Translations under genes and position numbers: made by a program
Notes under the pieces: generated by a model
Told to the model about the DNA's origin: nothing
Database searches by the model: none
Seen by the model: only the letters and a program-made list of their open reading frames with translations
In this document: positions 44,113 to 52,081 of the stretch, piece after piece
How positions within the stretch are numbered: the first letter of the stretch is position 1
Layout of the letters: every line of letters begins with the position of its first letter
Source: Streptomyces liliifuscus
GTDB taxonomy: Bacteria > Actinomycetota > Actinomycetes > Streptomycetales > Streptomycetaceae
Length of the DNA: 64,000 bases
Direction of reading: 5' to 3'
Assembly (NCBI RefSeq): GCF_016598615.1
Contig: NZ_CP066831.1
Coordinates: 10,106,001 to 10,170,000 of the forward strand

Positions 44113-44148
44113 CGTGTGGCCCCGCCCCGGCCGGGGCGGGGCCACACG
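44113..44148. terminator. 36-bp perfect palindrome after the acylase gene
   Basis: Two 18-nt arms with no loop or mismatch (44113-44130, 44131-44148), almost all G/C, 9 nt after the minus-strand acylase stop and before the acyltransferase start. As RNA it forms a very stable hairpin and should terminate acylase transcription. Confidence 0.85.
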
Positions 44149-44157
44149 TCTACCTGC

Positions 44158-46563
44158 CTACTCGTGCACCCGCACCACCTTCAGCGCGGGCGAGGAGAGG
44201 ATGTCCTTCTCGCAGAAGCGGGACGTCACCCACTTCTCGCGCGAGAACAGCCGCGTCTGGTCGGCGAAGTGGTCCGAGTTCGGATTCGACGACTGGGAGT
44301 ACGTGAGGAGCGTCCGGGCCACCGGGCAGCCACTGCCGTCCCAGCCGACCGCCTGGATGTGGCTCGACCCCATGCTGACCTCGCTGTAGCCGCCGCTCGC
44401 CGCGTTCCACACCGGCTCGATCTTGTTCCACACACCGAGCGACTCGGTGCCGCCGGGAACCGGGATGCGCTGACCACCGCGTACGACGAACTGGTTCGCC
44501 CCGAGTTTCGCGTCCAGGGCGATCCCCGCCGTACGCAGCTCGGCCACGGTGTCGGCGAGGGCCCCGGCGAAGCCCGGTGCGTCCGTGTTCAGCGTGTTCG
44601 GGGTGCGGACCGGGTCCGCCGCCGAGAACGGCACCTTCCACAGCTGCGCGCCCGGCACCGCCCTGATCAGCTTCCGCCAGAACCGGTCGAAGAGCAGCGC
44701 GCCCCTGCTGTCGGTGTCCATGGAGTGGTCCCACGCCTTGAGGACACCGCAGGCCTCCGAGACGTCAACCGCCTTGCCGTCGCTGCCCGTTGCGGTCCCT
44801 CCCGGGAGCGCGGCACACGCGCGGGCGGCGGCGTCCGCCGCGAGATCACCCGCGGGCACCCGGTTGGCGAACTGCTGGCGCTGGAGGTCCTTGACGGTCA
44901 GTCCACCACGTTCGGCCATGGCGGCCACGTCCTCGATCGCGCCACGCGTGCACAACGAGCGCTGGGTGCCGACCGTGCCGAAGATCCGCTCGTAACCCGT
45001 CAACGGCCGGTCGGCGTTGGCCAGCCAGGCGCTGTCGTTGGAGTTCTCCGCGTACGGCGCGTCCTTCAGCGTCGGCATCCGCGCGGGGCCGAAGATCCCC
45101 GGCTGTACGGCGTCGGCGTCGCTGCCGAGCGCGCAGTCACCGCGTGAACCGTCGAGGACCGCGACCCCCGCGGCCGGATACGTGGCCTTGCCGAGCGCGG
45201 TCGAGCAGCGGGTCGCCAACTCGTTCGTGACGCGGGGCAGTACCTGCGACTGACTGAACAGGGTGTGACCCGAGGAGTCGGCCGCGATGGTGTTCACCCA
45301 GGGCAGACCCTGGTTCCGGGTGAGTGACCCGAGGACGTCGGCGGTGCTGCGCGCCTTGCTGAAGCCCAGGGACGTGTCGGCGAAGCGCAGGTTCGCCGCG
45401 TTCGGGTCGTTCAGCGCGTACGCCGTCGTCGTGGTCCACGGCAGCGGGAGATCGCCGTCGGGGGAGGAGAGCACCGGGCCGTAGCGGGTCCACCACTGCG
45501 ATCGGGTCACCGGCGTGCCGTCCTTGACCGGGACGGTCACCGTTCGCTCGGTCATCCGCTCGGGCGTGCCGTCGACCAGGTAGGCCGTCGGATCGCCCGG
45601 AACCAGCGTGAGCTGATGGACGGTGAAGGGGACACCGGTCGAGACGGTGTGGCTCCACGCCACATGTGCGTTGTAGCCGATGGAGATCGTCGGTGTGCCG
45701 AGCAGCGAGCCGCCCGAGACGTTCAGCTCGCCCGGGATCGTCTGCTGCGCCTGCCAGAACCGGCGCCCGCCCTGCCACGGATAGTGCGGGTTGCCCAGCA
45801 GCAGCCCACGGCCGTTCGCCGTCGTACTGCCGTTGAAGGCGACCGCGTTGGAACCCATCGAGCCGTCGGGCAGCAGATCGCGCACGGCTCGGACCAGGTC
45901 CTCGGAGTCCGGGGTACGGGCGGCCGGGGTGGCGGAGCCGGTGGGCGGCCGCGCGGCGGTGATGTCGTCGACGGTGCCGCCCTGACCGCCGAGCACGGAC
46001 AGGGCGTACAGGCGGGTGGCCACGTCCAGCGCGGTGACCGGCCGCACCCAGGCGGCACCCCTGCACGCCGGGTCGCTGATCCGCTTCTGCTTCAGCCAGG
46101 CGTTGTAGCCGGCCGCCCAGCCGCGCATCAGGTCCTTCGCCTGACGGCTCGGCCCTCCGGGCGCGGGCCGGTCCAGCAGCTTCTGCACGGTGCCGGCGTC
46201 CCGCACCCCGCGGAAGTACAGGTCGCTGGAGAGGTTCTCGCCGGCCGACGAGAGCGAGCGGTCCGGCTCCTCCTCGGGGCCGAATACGCGGGAGCGCTCC
46301 CCGCGGACGGTCACGAAGCCGTCGGCGAGCACACACACCTGGTCGGCGGCCTGCGCCCAGCCGGTGCCGAAGCCGAGATTCGCGTAGTCCTTCGCGACGA
46401 CGTGCGGAATGCCGTACTCGGTATAGCGGACGGTGGCGGACAGACCACCGTGCGCGGGACGTTCCTGACGGTCCTGGCTCTGAGCCGTGGCGGCCGGCAG
46501 CGCGGCCGAGGCGGTGGCCAGGGCGACGGCCGTGACGACGAACTGTCTCAGACGGGTACGCAT
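44158..46563 (-). CDS. Penicillin-acylase-family Ntn hydrolase (AHL / aculeacin acylase type)
   Basis: 801 residues; ATG at 46563 with GGGAGG four bases upstream. Sec signal (RQFVVTAVALATASAALPAA). The precursor is cleaved at Gly237-Ser238 in DGSMGSNAVAF, freeing Ser238 as N-terminal nucleophile; alpha chain about 30-237, beta chain 238-801. Oxyanion and substrate motifs NPHYPWQGG, TISIGYNAHVAWSHTVS and RYGPVLSS are present. The closest family types are actinomycete aculeacin A acylase and AhlM-type acyl-homoserine-lactone acylases, which deacylate lipopeptides or AHLs outside the cell. Its substrate here is not determinable. Confidence 0.9.
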   Translation of the reverse strand: MRTRLRQFVVTAVALATASAALPAATAQSQDRQERPAHGGLSATVRYTEYGIPHVVAKDYANLGFGTGWAQAADQVCVLADGFVTVRGERSRVFGPEEEPDRSLSSAGENLSSDLYFRGVRDAGTVQKLLDRPAPGGPSRQAKDLMRGWAAGYNAWLKQKRISDPACRGAAWVRPVTALDVATRLYALSVLGGQGGTVDDITAARPPTGSATPAARTPDSEDLVRAVRDLLPDGSMGSNAVAFNGSTTANGRGLLLGNPHYPWQGGRRFWQAQQTIPGELNVSGGSLLGTPTISIGYNAHVAWSHTVSTGVPFTVHQLTLVPGDPTAYLVDGTPERMTERTVTVPVKDGTPVTRSQWWTRYGPVLSSPDGDLPLPWTTTTAYALNDPNAANLRFADTSLGFSKARSTADVLGSLTRNQGLPWVNTIAADSSGHTLFSQSQVLPRVTNELATRCSTALGKATYPAAGVAVLDGSRGDCALGSDADAVQPGIFGPARMPTLKDAPYAENSNDSAWLANADRPLTGYERIFGTVGTQRSLCTRGAIEDVAAMAERGGLTVKDLQRQQFANRVPAGDLAADAAARACAALPGGTATGSDGKAVDVSEACGVLKAWDHSMDTDSRGALLFDRFWRKLIRAVPGAQLWKVPFSAADPVRTPNTLNTDAPGFAGALADTVAELRTAGIALDAKLGANQFVVRGGQRIPVPGGTESLGVWNKIEPVWNAASGGYSEVSMGSSHIQAVGWDGSGCPVARTLLTYSQSSNPNSDHFADQTRLFSREKWVTSRFCEKDILSSPALKVVRVHE

Positions 46564-46695
46564 CGTGCCTCCCAACATCATTGAGGGAAGGGGCGGTTGA
46601 GCGTGACAACGATGTACGCGGGGCAGGCGCTCGGGTCCTGACCTTCTCGTACCGGACTTGACCCCGCTCACGGAACGGAACGAGGATCACGTGTC

Positions 46696-48198
46696 ATGAC
46701 GCCTGGACACGGCAGCACGGTTGACGGGGTGCTGCGACGCAGTGCCCGACGCACCCCCGAGCGCACAGCGGTCACCTACCGCGACCGCTCCTGGACGTAC
46801 GCCGAACTCGACGAGGCCGTCTCCCGCGCGGCCCAGGTGCTGATTTCCTCGGGCGTGGCCCCCGGCGACCGGGTCGGCTCCTACGGCCACAACTCGGACG
46901 CGTATCTCATCGGCTTCCTGGCCTGCTCGCGAGCCGGGCTCGTACACGTACCGGTCAACCAGCACCTGACGGGCGACGACCTCTCGTACATCGTCGGCCA
47001 GTCCGGCAGCACGCTCGTCCTGGCCGACCCCGACCTCGCGGACCGACTCCCGGACGGCGTACGGGTGATGCCGCTGCGCGACTCCGACGACTCGTTGCTC
47101 GCGCGACTGGAGTCGACACCCCCGTACGACGGTCCCGAGCCGCGCACCGAGGACCTGGTGCAGCTGCTCTACACCTCCGGGACGACGGCCCTGCCCAAGG
47201 GCGCGATGATGACGCATCGCGCGCTGGTGCACGAGTACCTGAGCGCGATCACCGCCCTCGACCTGAGCGCGGGCGATCTGCCCGTGCACTCGCTGCCGCT
47301 GTACCACTCGGCGCAGATGCATGTGTTCCTGCTGCCGTATCTCGCCGTCGGCGCGCGGAACACCATCCTCGACGCACCCGACGCCGAGCAGCTCTTCGAC
47401 CTGATCGAGGCCGGCCGCGCGGACAGCCTCTTCGCGCCGCCCACCGTGTGGATCGGCCTGTCGAACCGCCCCGACTTCGCGACCCGCGACCTGAGCGGGC
47501 TGCGCAAGGCGTACTACGGGGCGTCGATCATGCCGGTGCCCGTCCTCGAACGGCTGCGGGAACGGCTTCCGAAGCTGGCCTTCTACAACTGTTTCGGCCA
47601 GAGCGAGATCGGCCCGCTGTCCATGGTCCTCGCGCCGAACGAGCACAGGAAGGCGCGCCTGGACTCCTGCGGGCGTCCGGTGCTGTTCGTGGACGCGCGA
47701 GTGGTCGACGAGAACGGCAAGGACGTGCCCGACGGCACGTCCGGTGAAGTCGTCTACCGGTCACCGCAGTTGTGCGAGGGCTACTGGGACAAGCCCGAGG
47801 AGACGGCCGAGGCCTTCCGGGACGGCTGGTTCCACTCCGGCGATCTCGTGGTGCGGGACGCCCAGGGATACTTCACCGTCGTCGACCGGGTGAAGGACGT
47901 CATCAACTCCGGGGGCGTCCTGGTCGCTTCGCGGCAGGTCGAGGACGCGCTCTACACGCATCCCGAGGTGGCCGAGGTCGCGGTGATCGGGCTGCCGGAC
48001 GACCGCTGGATCGAGGCCGTGACCGCGGTGGTCGTCCGCCGTGGCACGGTCACGGAGGACGAACTGGTCGCCCACGCGCGCGAGAACCTCGCCCACTTCA
48101 AGGCGCCGAAGCGGGTGCTGTTCGTGGACGAACTGCCCCGCAACGCCAGCGGGAAGATCCTCAAGCGGGAGCTGCGGGACCGGTTGGGAGAGGTTTGA
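46696..48198 (+). CDS. Acyl-CoA synthetase (FadD type)
   Basis: 500 residues; ATG at 46696 with GAGGA nine bases upstream. ANL adenylation motifs LYTSGTTALPKGAMMTHRA, NCFGQSEIGPLSMV, WFHSGDLVVRDAQGYFTVVD and the catalytic lysine in NASGKILKREL. Long/medium-chain acyl-CoA ligase-like; alignment in memory does not match FadD17 or FadD19. Transcribed alone, divergent from the acylase gene. No KstR-type or CTGACGA-type site is visible upstream. Confidence 0.9.
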   Translation: MTPGHGSTVDGVLRRSARRTPERTAVTYRDRSWTYAELDEAVSRAAQVLISSGVAPGDRVGSYGHNSDAYLIGFLACSRAGLVHVPVNQHLTGDDLSYIVGQSGSTLVLADPDLADRLPDGVRVMPLRDSDDSLLARLESTPPYDGPEPRTEDLVQLLYTSGTTALPKGAMMTHRALVHEYLSAITALDLSAGDLPVHSLPLYHSAQMHVFLLPYLAVGARNTILDAPDAEQLFDLIEAGRADSLFAPPTVWIGLSNRPDFATRDLSGLRKAYYGASIMPVPVLERLRERLPKLAFYNCFGQSEIGPLSMVLAPNEHRKARLDSCGRPVLFVDARVVDENGKDVPDGTSGEVVYRSPQLCEGYWDKPEETAEAFRDGWFHSGDLVVRDAQGYFTVVDRVKDVINSGGVLVASRQVEDALYTHPEVAEVAVIGLPDDRWIEAVTAVVVRRGTVTEDELVAHARENLAHFKAPKRVLFVDELPRNASGKILKRELRDRLGEV

Positions 48199-48365
48199 CC
48201 TTCGGCCGGGCGCGACGGTCACATGCCCGGTGGTTGAATCCCTGGTGGTCGGCTCCTCGGTCGTTGAACTGAATCCGCCGGTGAGCCGTACCAGTAACGG
48301 CGGCCCGACTACCCGAGCCTGGCCCGCCGCATCACCACCGGGTTTCGCACGGAAGGACCTTCGGG

Positions 48366-50561
48366 TTGTCGCGCACCACGAACTCTCGCCAGCTGCCGGA
48401 CATGGACCGGACAACCCCGGAACCCGACGTGACGCCGGAGGCTCCTCCGGCGGACACGCCCGCCGACACCCCGGTCGACACGCCTGTCGAAGAGAAGGCG
48501 GCGGTCGACGTCCCCACGGTCTCCGACAAGACCGACGAGACCGACACTCCCTCCGAGACCGACGAGACCGACGAGACCTCTCAGGCCGAGGAGAAGACCG
48601 AGGCCGACGAGAAGACCGAGGCGGAGAGGGAGGCAGCCTCCGCGGAAACTCCTGTGGCTGAAGAGAGCGCGGCCACCGAAAAGACCCCCGCGGCCGAGGA
48701 GAGCGGGACCGCCCGGAAGACCTCCGCCGACGAGGCGGACGCGGCCGTCGAGAAGGACCCCGCAGACGAGGGCGGCACCGCCTCCGACCAGGACACATCC
48801 GACCAGGACACATCCGACCAGAACACCTCCGACTCGGACACCGCAGACTCGGACATCTCCGCCGGTGATCAGCCCGCCGAGACCCCGGACGAACCCGCCG
48901 CCCCCGCCCCCCGCAAGTGGCGGGACCGGCACGCGGTCGCCGCGCGGAACGTGGGATGGGCCGTCACGGCCCTGTCCCTCCTGCTCGTCTGCTTCGCGCT
49001 CCTCATGCCGACTTCCGCCGACAAGTTCACGCCCGGCGTGTTCCTGCGCATCCCGGTGGAGGCGGTCCTCGGCGCCGCCGTCCTCATCGTCCTGCCGCGC
49101 AGGCCCCGGATCGTGGTGGCGATCCTCTCCGGCGCGATCCTCGGCGTGCTGACCGTCCTGAACCTCCTCGACGTCGGCTTCAACATGTTCCTCGGCCGAG
49201 GATTCAACGTGGTCCTCGACTGGGTCCTGTTCGACGACGCGCAGTCCTACCTCAAGGACACGATGGGCAACGGCGGCGCGATCGGCGCCGTGATCGCGGT
49301 CGTGGTCCTCGTGCTGATCGTGCTCGTCGTGATGACCCTGGCGGTGCTCCGGGTGAGCAACGTCATGACCCGCAACCGTGACGCGGCCAGCCGCCTCACC
49401 CTGGTGGTCGGGACCGCCTGGGTCACCTGCGCGGCGCTCGGCCTGCAGCTCTCCGGTCCGGGGATCGCGGCCAGGACGACGGTCGCCCGCGTCGAGGACC
49501 GTGTGAACCGGGTGCAGGCGACCCTCAAGGACGAGGCGGCGTTCGCCAAGGAAGCGAAGAAGGACGCCTTCGGCGGTACCCCGGGCGACCAGCTCCTCAC
49601 CGATCTGCGCGGCAAGGACGTCATGATCGCCTTCATCGAGAGCTACGGCCGCAGCGCGATCGAGGACGAGGCCACCGCAGCGGGCGTCGACGCGACGCTC
49701 ACGGCCAAGAACGAGGCGCTGACCAAGGCCGGCTACTCCGCCAAGAGCGGCTGGCTCACCTCGGCGACGTACGGCGGCAGCAGCTGGCTCGGCCACTCGA
49801 CCTTCCTGTCGGGCCTGTGGATCAACAACCAGAACCGCTATCGCACCGTCACCGCGGGCGAGCACCTGACCCTCACCGGAGCCTTCCAGCGCACCGGCGC
49901 CTGGCGGACCGTGGGCGTCATGCCGGGCGTCCAGAAAAACTGGCCGGAGGGCAAGTTCTACGGCCTCGACAACGTCTACGACTCCCGGGAACTCGGTTAC
50001 GAGGGCCCGAAGTTCAGCTGGTCGACCATGCCCGACCAGTACGCCCTGAGCGCTTTCGAGCGTCTGGAGCACGGCAAGAAGCGCGACAAGCCGCTGATGT
50101 CGGAGATCATCCTGACCTCCAGCCACCAGCCCTGGGCGCCGATCCCCAAGATGATCCCCTGGGACCAGGTCGGCGACGGCTCGGTCTACGAGGGCATCGA
50201 GAAGGCGGGCAAGGACCCCGCGGACGTGTTCTACGACTCCAAGAAGGTCAAGGAGGAGTACGGCAAGTCCATCCAGTACTCGGTGAACTCCCTCATCGAC
50301 TACGTGGTGAAGTACGGCAGCAAGAACACCGTCCTCGTCTTCCTGGGCGACCACCAGCCGCTGGCCAGTGTCAGCGGCAGCAACGCCAGCCGGGACGTGC
50401 CCGTCTCGATCGTCGCCCACGACAAGTCCGTACTCGACAAGATCGACGACTGGGGCTGGACGGACGGCATCAAGCCCGACAAGTCGGCGCCGGTGTGGCG
50501 GATGGACTCCTTCCGCGACCGCTTCCTGACCGCGTACGGTTCGACGCCCGCCAAGCGGTAG
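48366..50561 (+). CDS. Membrane sulfatase / LTA-synthase-like protein with acidic disordered N-terminus
   Basis: 731 residues from a TTG at 48366 (AAGGA eight bases upstream); an ATG at 48402 is the alternative. Residues 1-180 are Glu/Asp/Thr/Ala-rich and disordered, with DQDTS repeats. Four to five membrane helices follow (NVGWAVTALSLLLVCFALLM; VLGAAVLIVLPRR; IGAVIAVVVLVLIVLVVM), then an extracytoplasmic alkaline-phosphatase/sulfatase fold: MIAFIESYGRSAIED (metal ligand), SSWLGHSTFLSGLW (catalytic Thr/Ser), TSSHQPWAPIP and FLGDHQPLASVS (Asp-His metal ligands). The architecture is like phosphoglycerol transferases, but the actual donor is unknown. The extreme acidic cytoplasmic tail is unusual. 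Confidence 0.82.
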   Translation: MSRTTNSRQLPDMDRTTPEPDVTPEAPPADTPADTPVDTPVEEKAAVDVPTVSDKTDETDTPSETDETDETSQAEEKTEADEKTEAEREAASAETPVAEESAATEKTPAAEESGTARKTSADEADAAVEKDPADEGGTASDQDTSDQDTSDQNTSDSDTADSDISAGDQPAETPDEPAAPAPRKWRDRHAVAARNVGWAVTALSLLLVCFALLMPTSADKFTPGVFLRIPVEAVLGAAVLIVLPRRPRIVVAILSGAILGVLTVLNLLDVGFNMFLGRGFNVVLDWVLFDDAQSYLKDTMGNGGAIGAVIAVVVLVLIVLVVMTLAVLRVSNVMTRNRDAASRLTLVVGTAWVTCAALGLQLSGPGIAARTTVARVEDRVNRVQATLKDEAAFAKEAKKDAFGGTPGDQLLTDLRGKDVMIAFIESYGRSAIEDEATAAGVDATLTAKNEALTKAGYSAKSGWLTSATYGGSSWLGHSTFLSGLWINNQNRYRTVTAGEHLTLTGAFQRTGAWRTVGVMPGVQKNWPEGKFYGLDNVYDSRELGYEGPKFSWSTMPDQYALSAFERLEHGKKRDKPLMSEIILTSSHQPWAPIPKMIPWDQVGDGSVYEGIEKAGKDPADVFYDSKKVKEEYGKSIQYSVNSLIDYVVKYGSKNTVLVFLGDHQPLASVSGSNASRDVPVSIVAHDKSVLDKIDDWGWTDGIKPDKSAPVWRMDSFRDRFLTAYGSTPAKR
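48786..48860 (+). repeat. 15-bp in-frame tandem repeat, five units
   Basis: Five 15-bp units encode DQDTS, DQDTS, DQNTS, DSDTA, DSDIS in the disordered N-terminus of the sulfatase-like protein. Confidence 0.93.
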
Positions 50562-50571
50562 CGGTGTCGCG

Positions 50572-50608
50572 GTCCGCACCGGCCCCGCCGTCCGGGGCCG
50601 GTGCGGAC
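50572..50608. terminator. Bidirectional terminator between sulfatase-like gene and paaK
   Basis: Perfect 15-bp stem (50572-50586, 50594-50608), 7-nt loop, 10 nt after one stop and 7 nt before the other of two convergent genes. Confidence 0.92.
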
Positions 50609-50615
50609 GGCGTGA

Positions 50616-51911
50616 CTAGCGCGGGCGCAGGTCCATGATCCGCTTGATCTTCCCCACCGACCGCTCGAGCGACTCCGGTTCGACGATCTCGACGGTGACC
50701 GAGACGCCGATGCCGTCCTTCACGGCCGCCGTGATGGCGCGCGCGGCCTCGTCGCGGATCTCGGGTGTGGCACCGGCCCGGGCCTCGGCACGCACGGTGA
50801 GTGCGTCGAGGCGGCCCTCGCGGGTCAGCCGCAGCTGGAAGTGCGGGGCGACGCCCGGTGTGCGCAGGACGATCTCCTCGATCTGAGTGGGGAAGAGGTT
50901 CACGCCGCGCAGGATGACCATGTCGTCGCTGCGCCCGGTGATCTTCTGCATCCTGCGGAAGATCCGGGCCGTGCCGGGCAGCAGCCGTGTGAGGTCCCGG
51001 GTCCGGTAGCGGATCACGGGCATCGCTTCCTTGGTGAGCGAGGTGAAGACCAGCTCGCCCTCCTCGCCGTCGGGCAGCGGTTCGCCGGTGAACGGATCGA
51101 CGACCTCCGGGTAGAAGTGGTCCTCCCAGATGTGCAGTCCGTCCTTCGTCTCGACGCACTCCTGGGCGACTCCCGGGCCGATCACCTCCGACAGCCCGTA
51201 TATGTCGACCGCGTCGATCGCGAACCGTTCCTCGATCTCCCGGCGCATCTCCTCGGTCCAGGGCTCGGCACCGAAGACACCCACCCGGAGCGAGGTCTGC
51301 CGCGGGTCCACGCCCTGCCGCTCGAACTCGTCGAGGAGCGTCAGCATGTAGGAGGGCGTCACCATGATGATCCCGGGCTTCAGATCCTGGATCAGCTGCA
51401 CCTGGCGGGCCGTCATGCCGCCGGACGCGGGAATCACCGTACAGCCGAGCCGCTCGGCACCGTAGTGGGCGCCGAGCCCGCCGGTGAACAACCCGTAGCC
51501 GTACGCCACATGCACCGTGTCACCGGGCCGGGCGCCGGCCGCCCGGAGCGAGCGGGCCACCATGTCGGACCACATGGAAAGGTCGTTCTCGGTGTAGCCG
51601 ACGACCGTCGGCCGCCCGGTGGTACCGCTCGACGCGTGAATACGGCGGATACGGTCCTGCGGCACGGCGAACATCCCGTAGGGATAGTTCTCGCGCAGGT
51701 CCGCCTTGGTGGTGAAGGGAAAGCGGGCCAGATCGGCGAGCGAGTGGCAGTCCTCGGGCCGGAGCCCCGCCTTGTCGAAGGAGTCCCGGTAGAAGGGCAC
51801 GTTCTCGTACGCGTGCCGCAGCGAAGCCCTCAGCCGCTCCAGCTGGAGTGTGCGCAGGCCCTCCGCGTCGAGCCGCTCGCCCTCGTCCAGCAGGTCCGTC
51901 GAATCCGCCAT
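50616..51911 (-). CDS. paaK: Phenylacetate-CoA ligase
   Basis: 431 residues, the PaaK length. ATG at 51911 behind GGGAG. AMP-binding motif HASSGTTGRPTVVGYT, further YGLSEVIGPGVAQECVETKD, RYRTRDLTRLLPGTAR and GRSDDMVILRGVNLFPTQIE, all PaaK hallmarks. Converts phenylacetate to phenylacetyl-CoA, the first step of the aerobic hybrid pathway. No other paa gene (paaABCDE, paaG, paaZ) is in the window, so the ring-opening enzymes lie elsewhere or the ligase serves another aryl acid. A strong palindrome lies upstream. Confidence 0.94.
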   Translation of the reverse strand: MADSTDLLDEGERLDAEGLRTLQLERLRASLRHAYENVPFYRDSFDKAGLRPEDCHSLADLARFPFTTKADLRENYPYGMFAVPQDRIRRIHASSGTTGRPTVVGYTENDLSMWSDMVARSLRAAGARPGDTVHVAYGYGLFTGGLGAHYGAERLGCTVIPASGGMTARQVQLIQDLKPGIIMVTPSYMLTLLDEFERQGVDPRQTSLRVGVFGAEPWTEEMRREIEERFAIDAVDIYGLSEVIGPGVAQECVETKDGLHIWEDHFYPEVVDPFTGEPLPDGEEGELVFTSLTKEAMPVIRYRTRDLTRLLPGTARIFRRMQKITGRSDDMVILRGVNLFPTQIEEIVLRTPGVAPHFQLRLTREGRLDALTVRAEARAGATPEIRDEAARAITAAVKDGIGVSVTVEIVEPESLERSVGKIKRIMDLRPR

Positions 51912-51944
51912 CGGGCCGCTCCCTCACCAAACGATCCATTACGG

Positions 51945-51964
51945 GCGACCGATCATTCGGTCGC
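51945..51964 (-). promoter_or_regulatory. Operator palindrome upstream of paaK
   Basis: GCGACCGA-TCAT-TCGGTCGC, perfect 8-bp arms, 33 nt upstream of the paaK start codon. The ACCGA...TCGGT half-sites resemble operators of TetR-type PaaR regulators described for actinobacterial paa genes (resemblance from memory). Confidence 0.65.
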
Positions 51965-52081
51965 TCTGCTCCGGATCAGTAATTCAGGGGTACGGGCGGT
52001 CGTCAAGACATGGGGCGGCCGCGCGAGAAAGTGGTGCGGTCCGCGCGGCGCGCGCCAGGGGTGAGGTACCAGGGGTGAGGT

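Noticed and set aside
46696..48198. FadD17 identity for the 46.7-kb acyl-CoA synthetase
   Set aside because: Length fits, but its motifs and N-terminus differ from FadD17; kept as a generic acyl-CoA synthetase.
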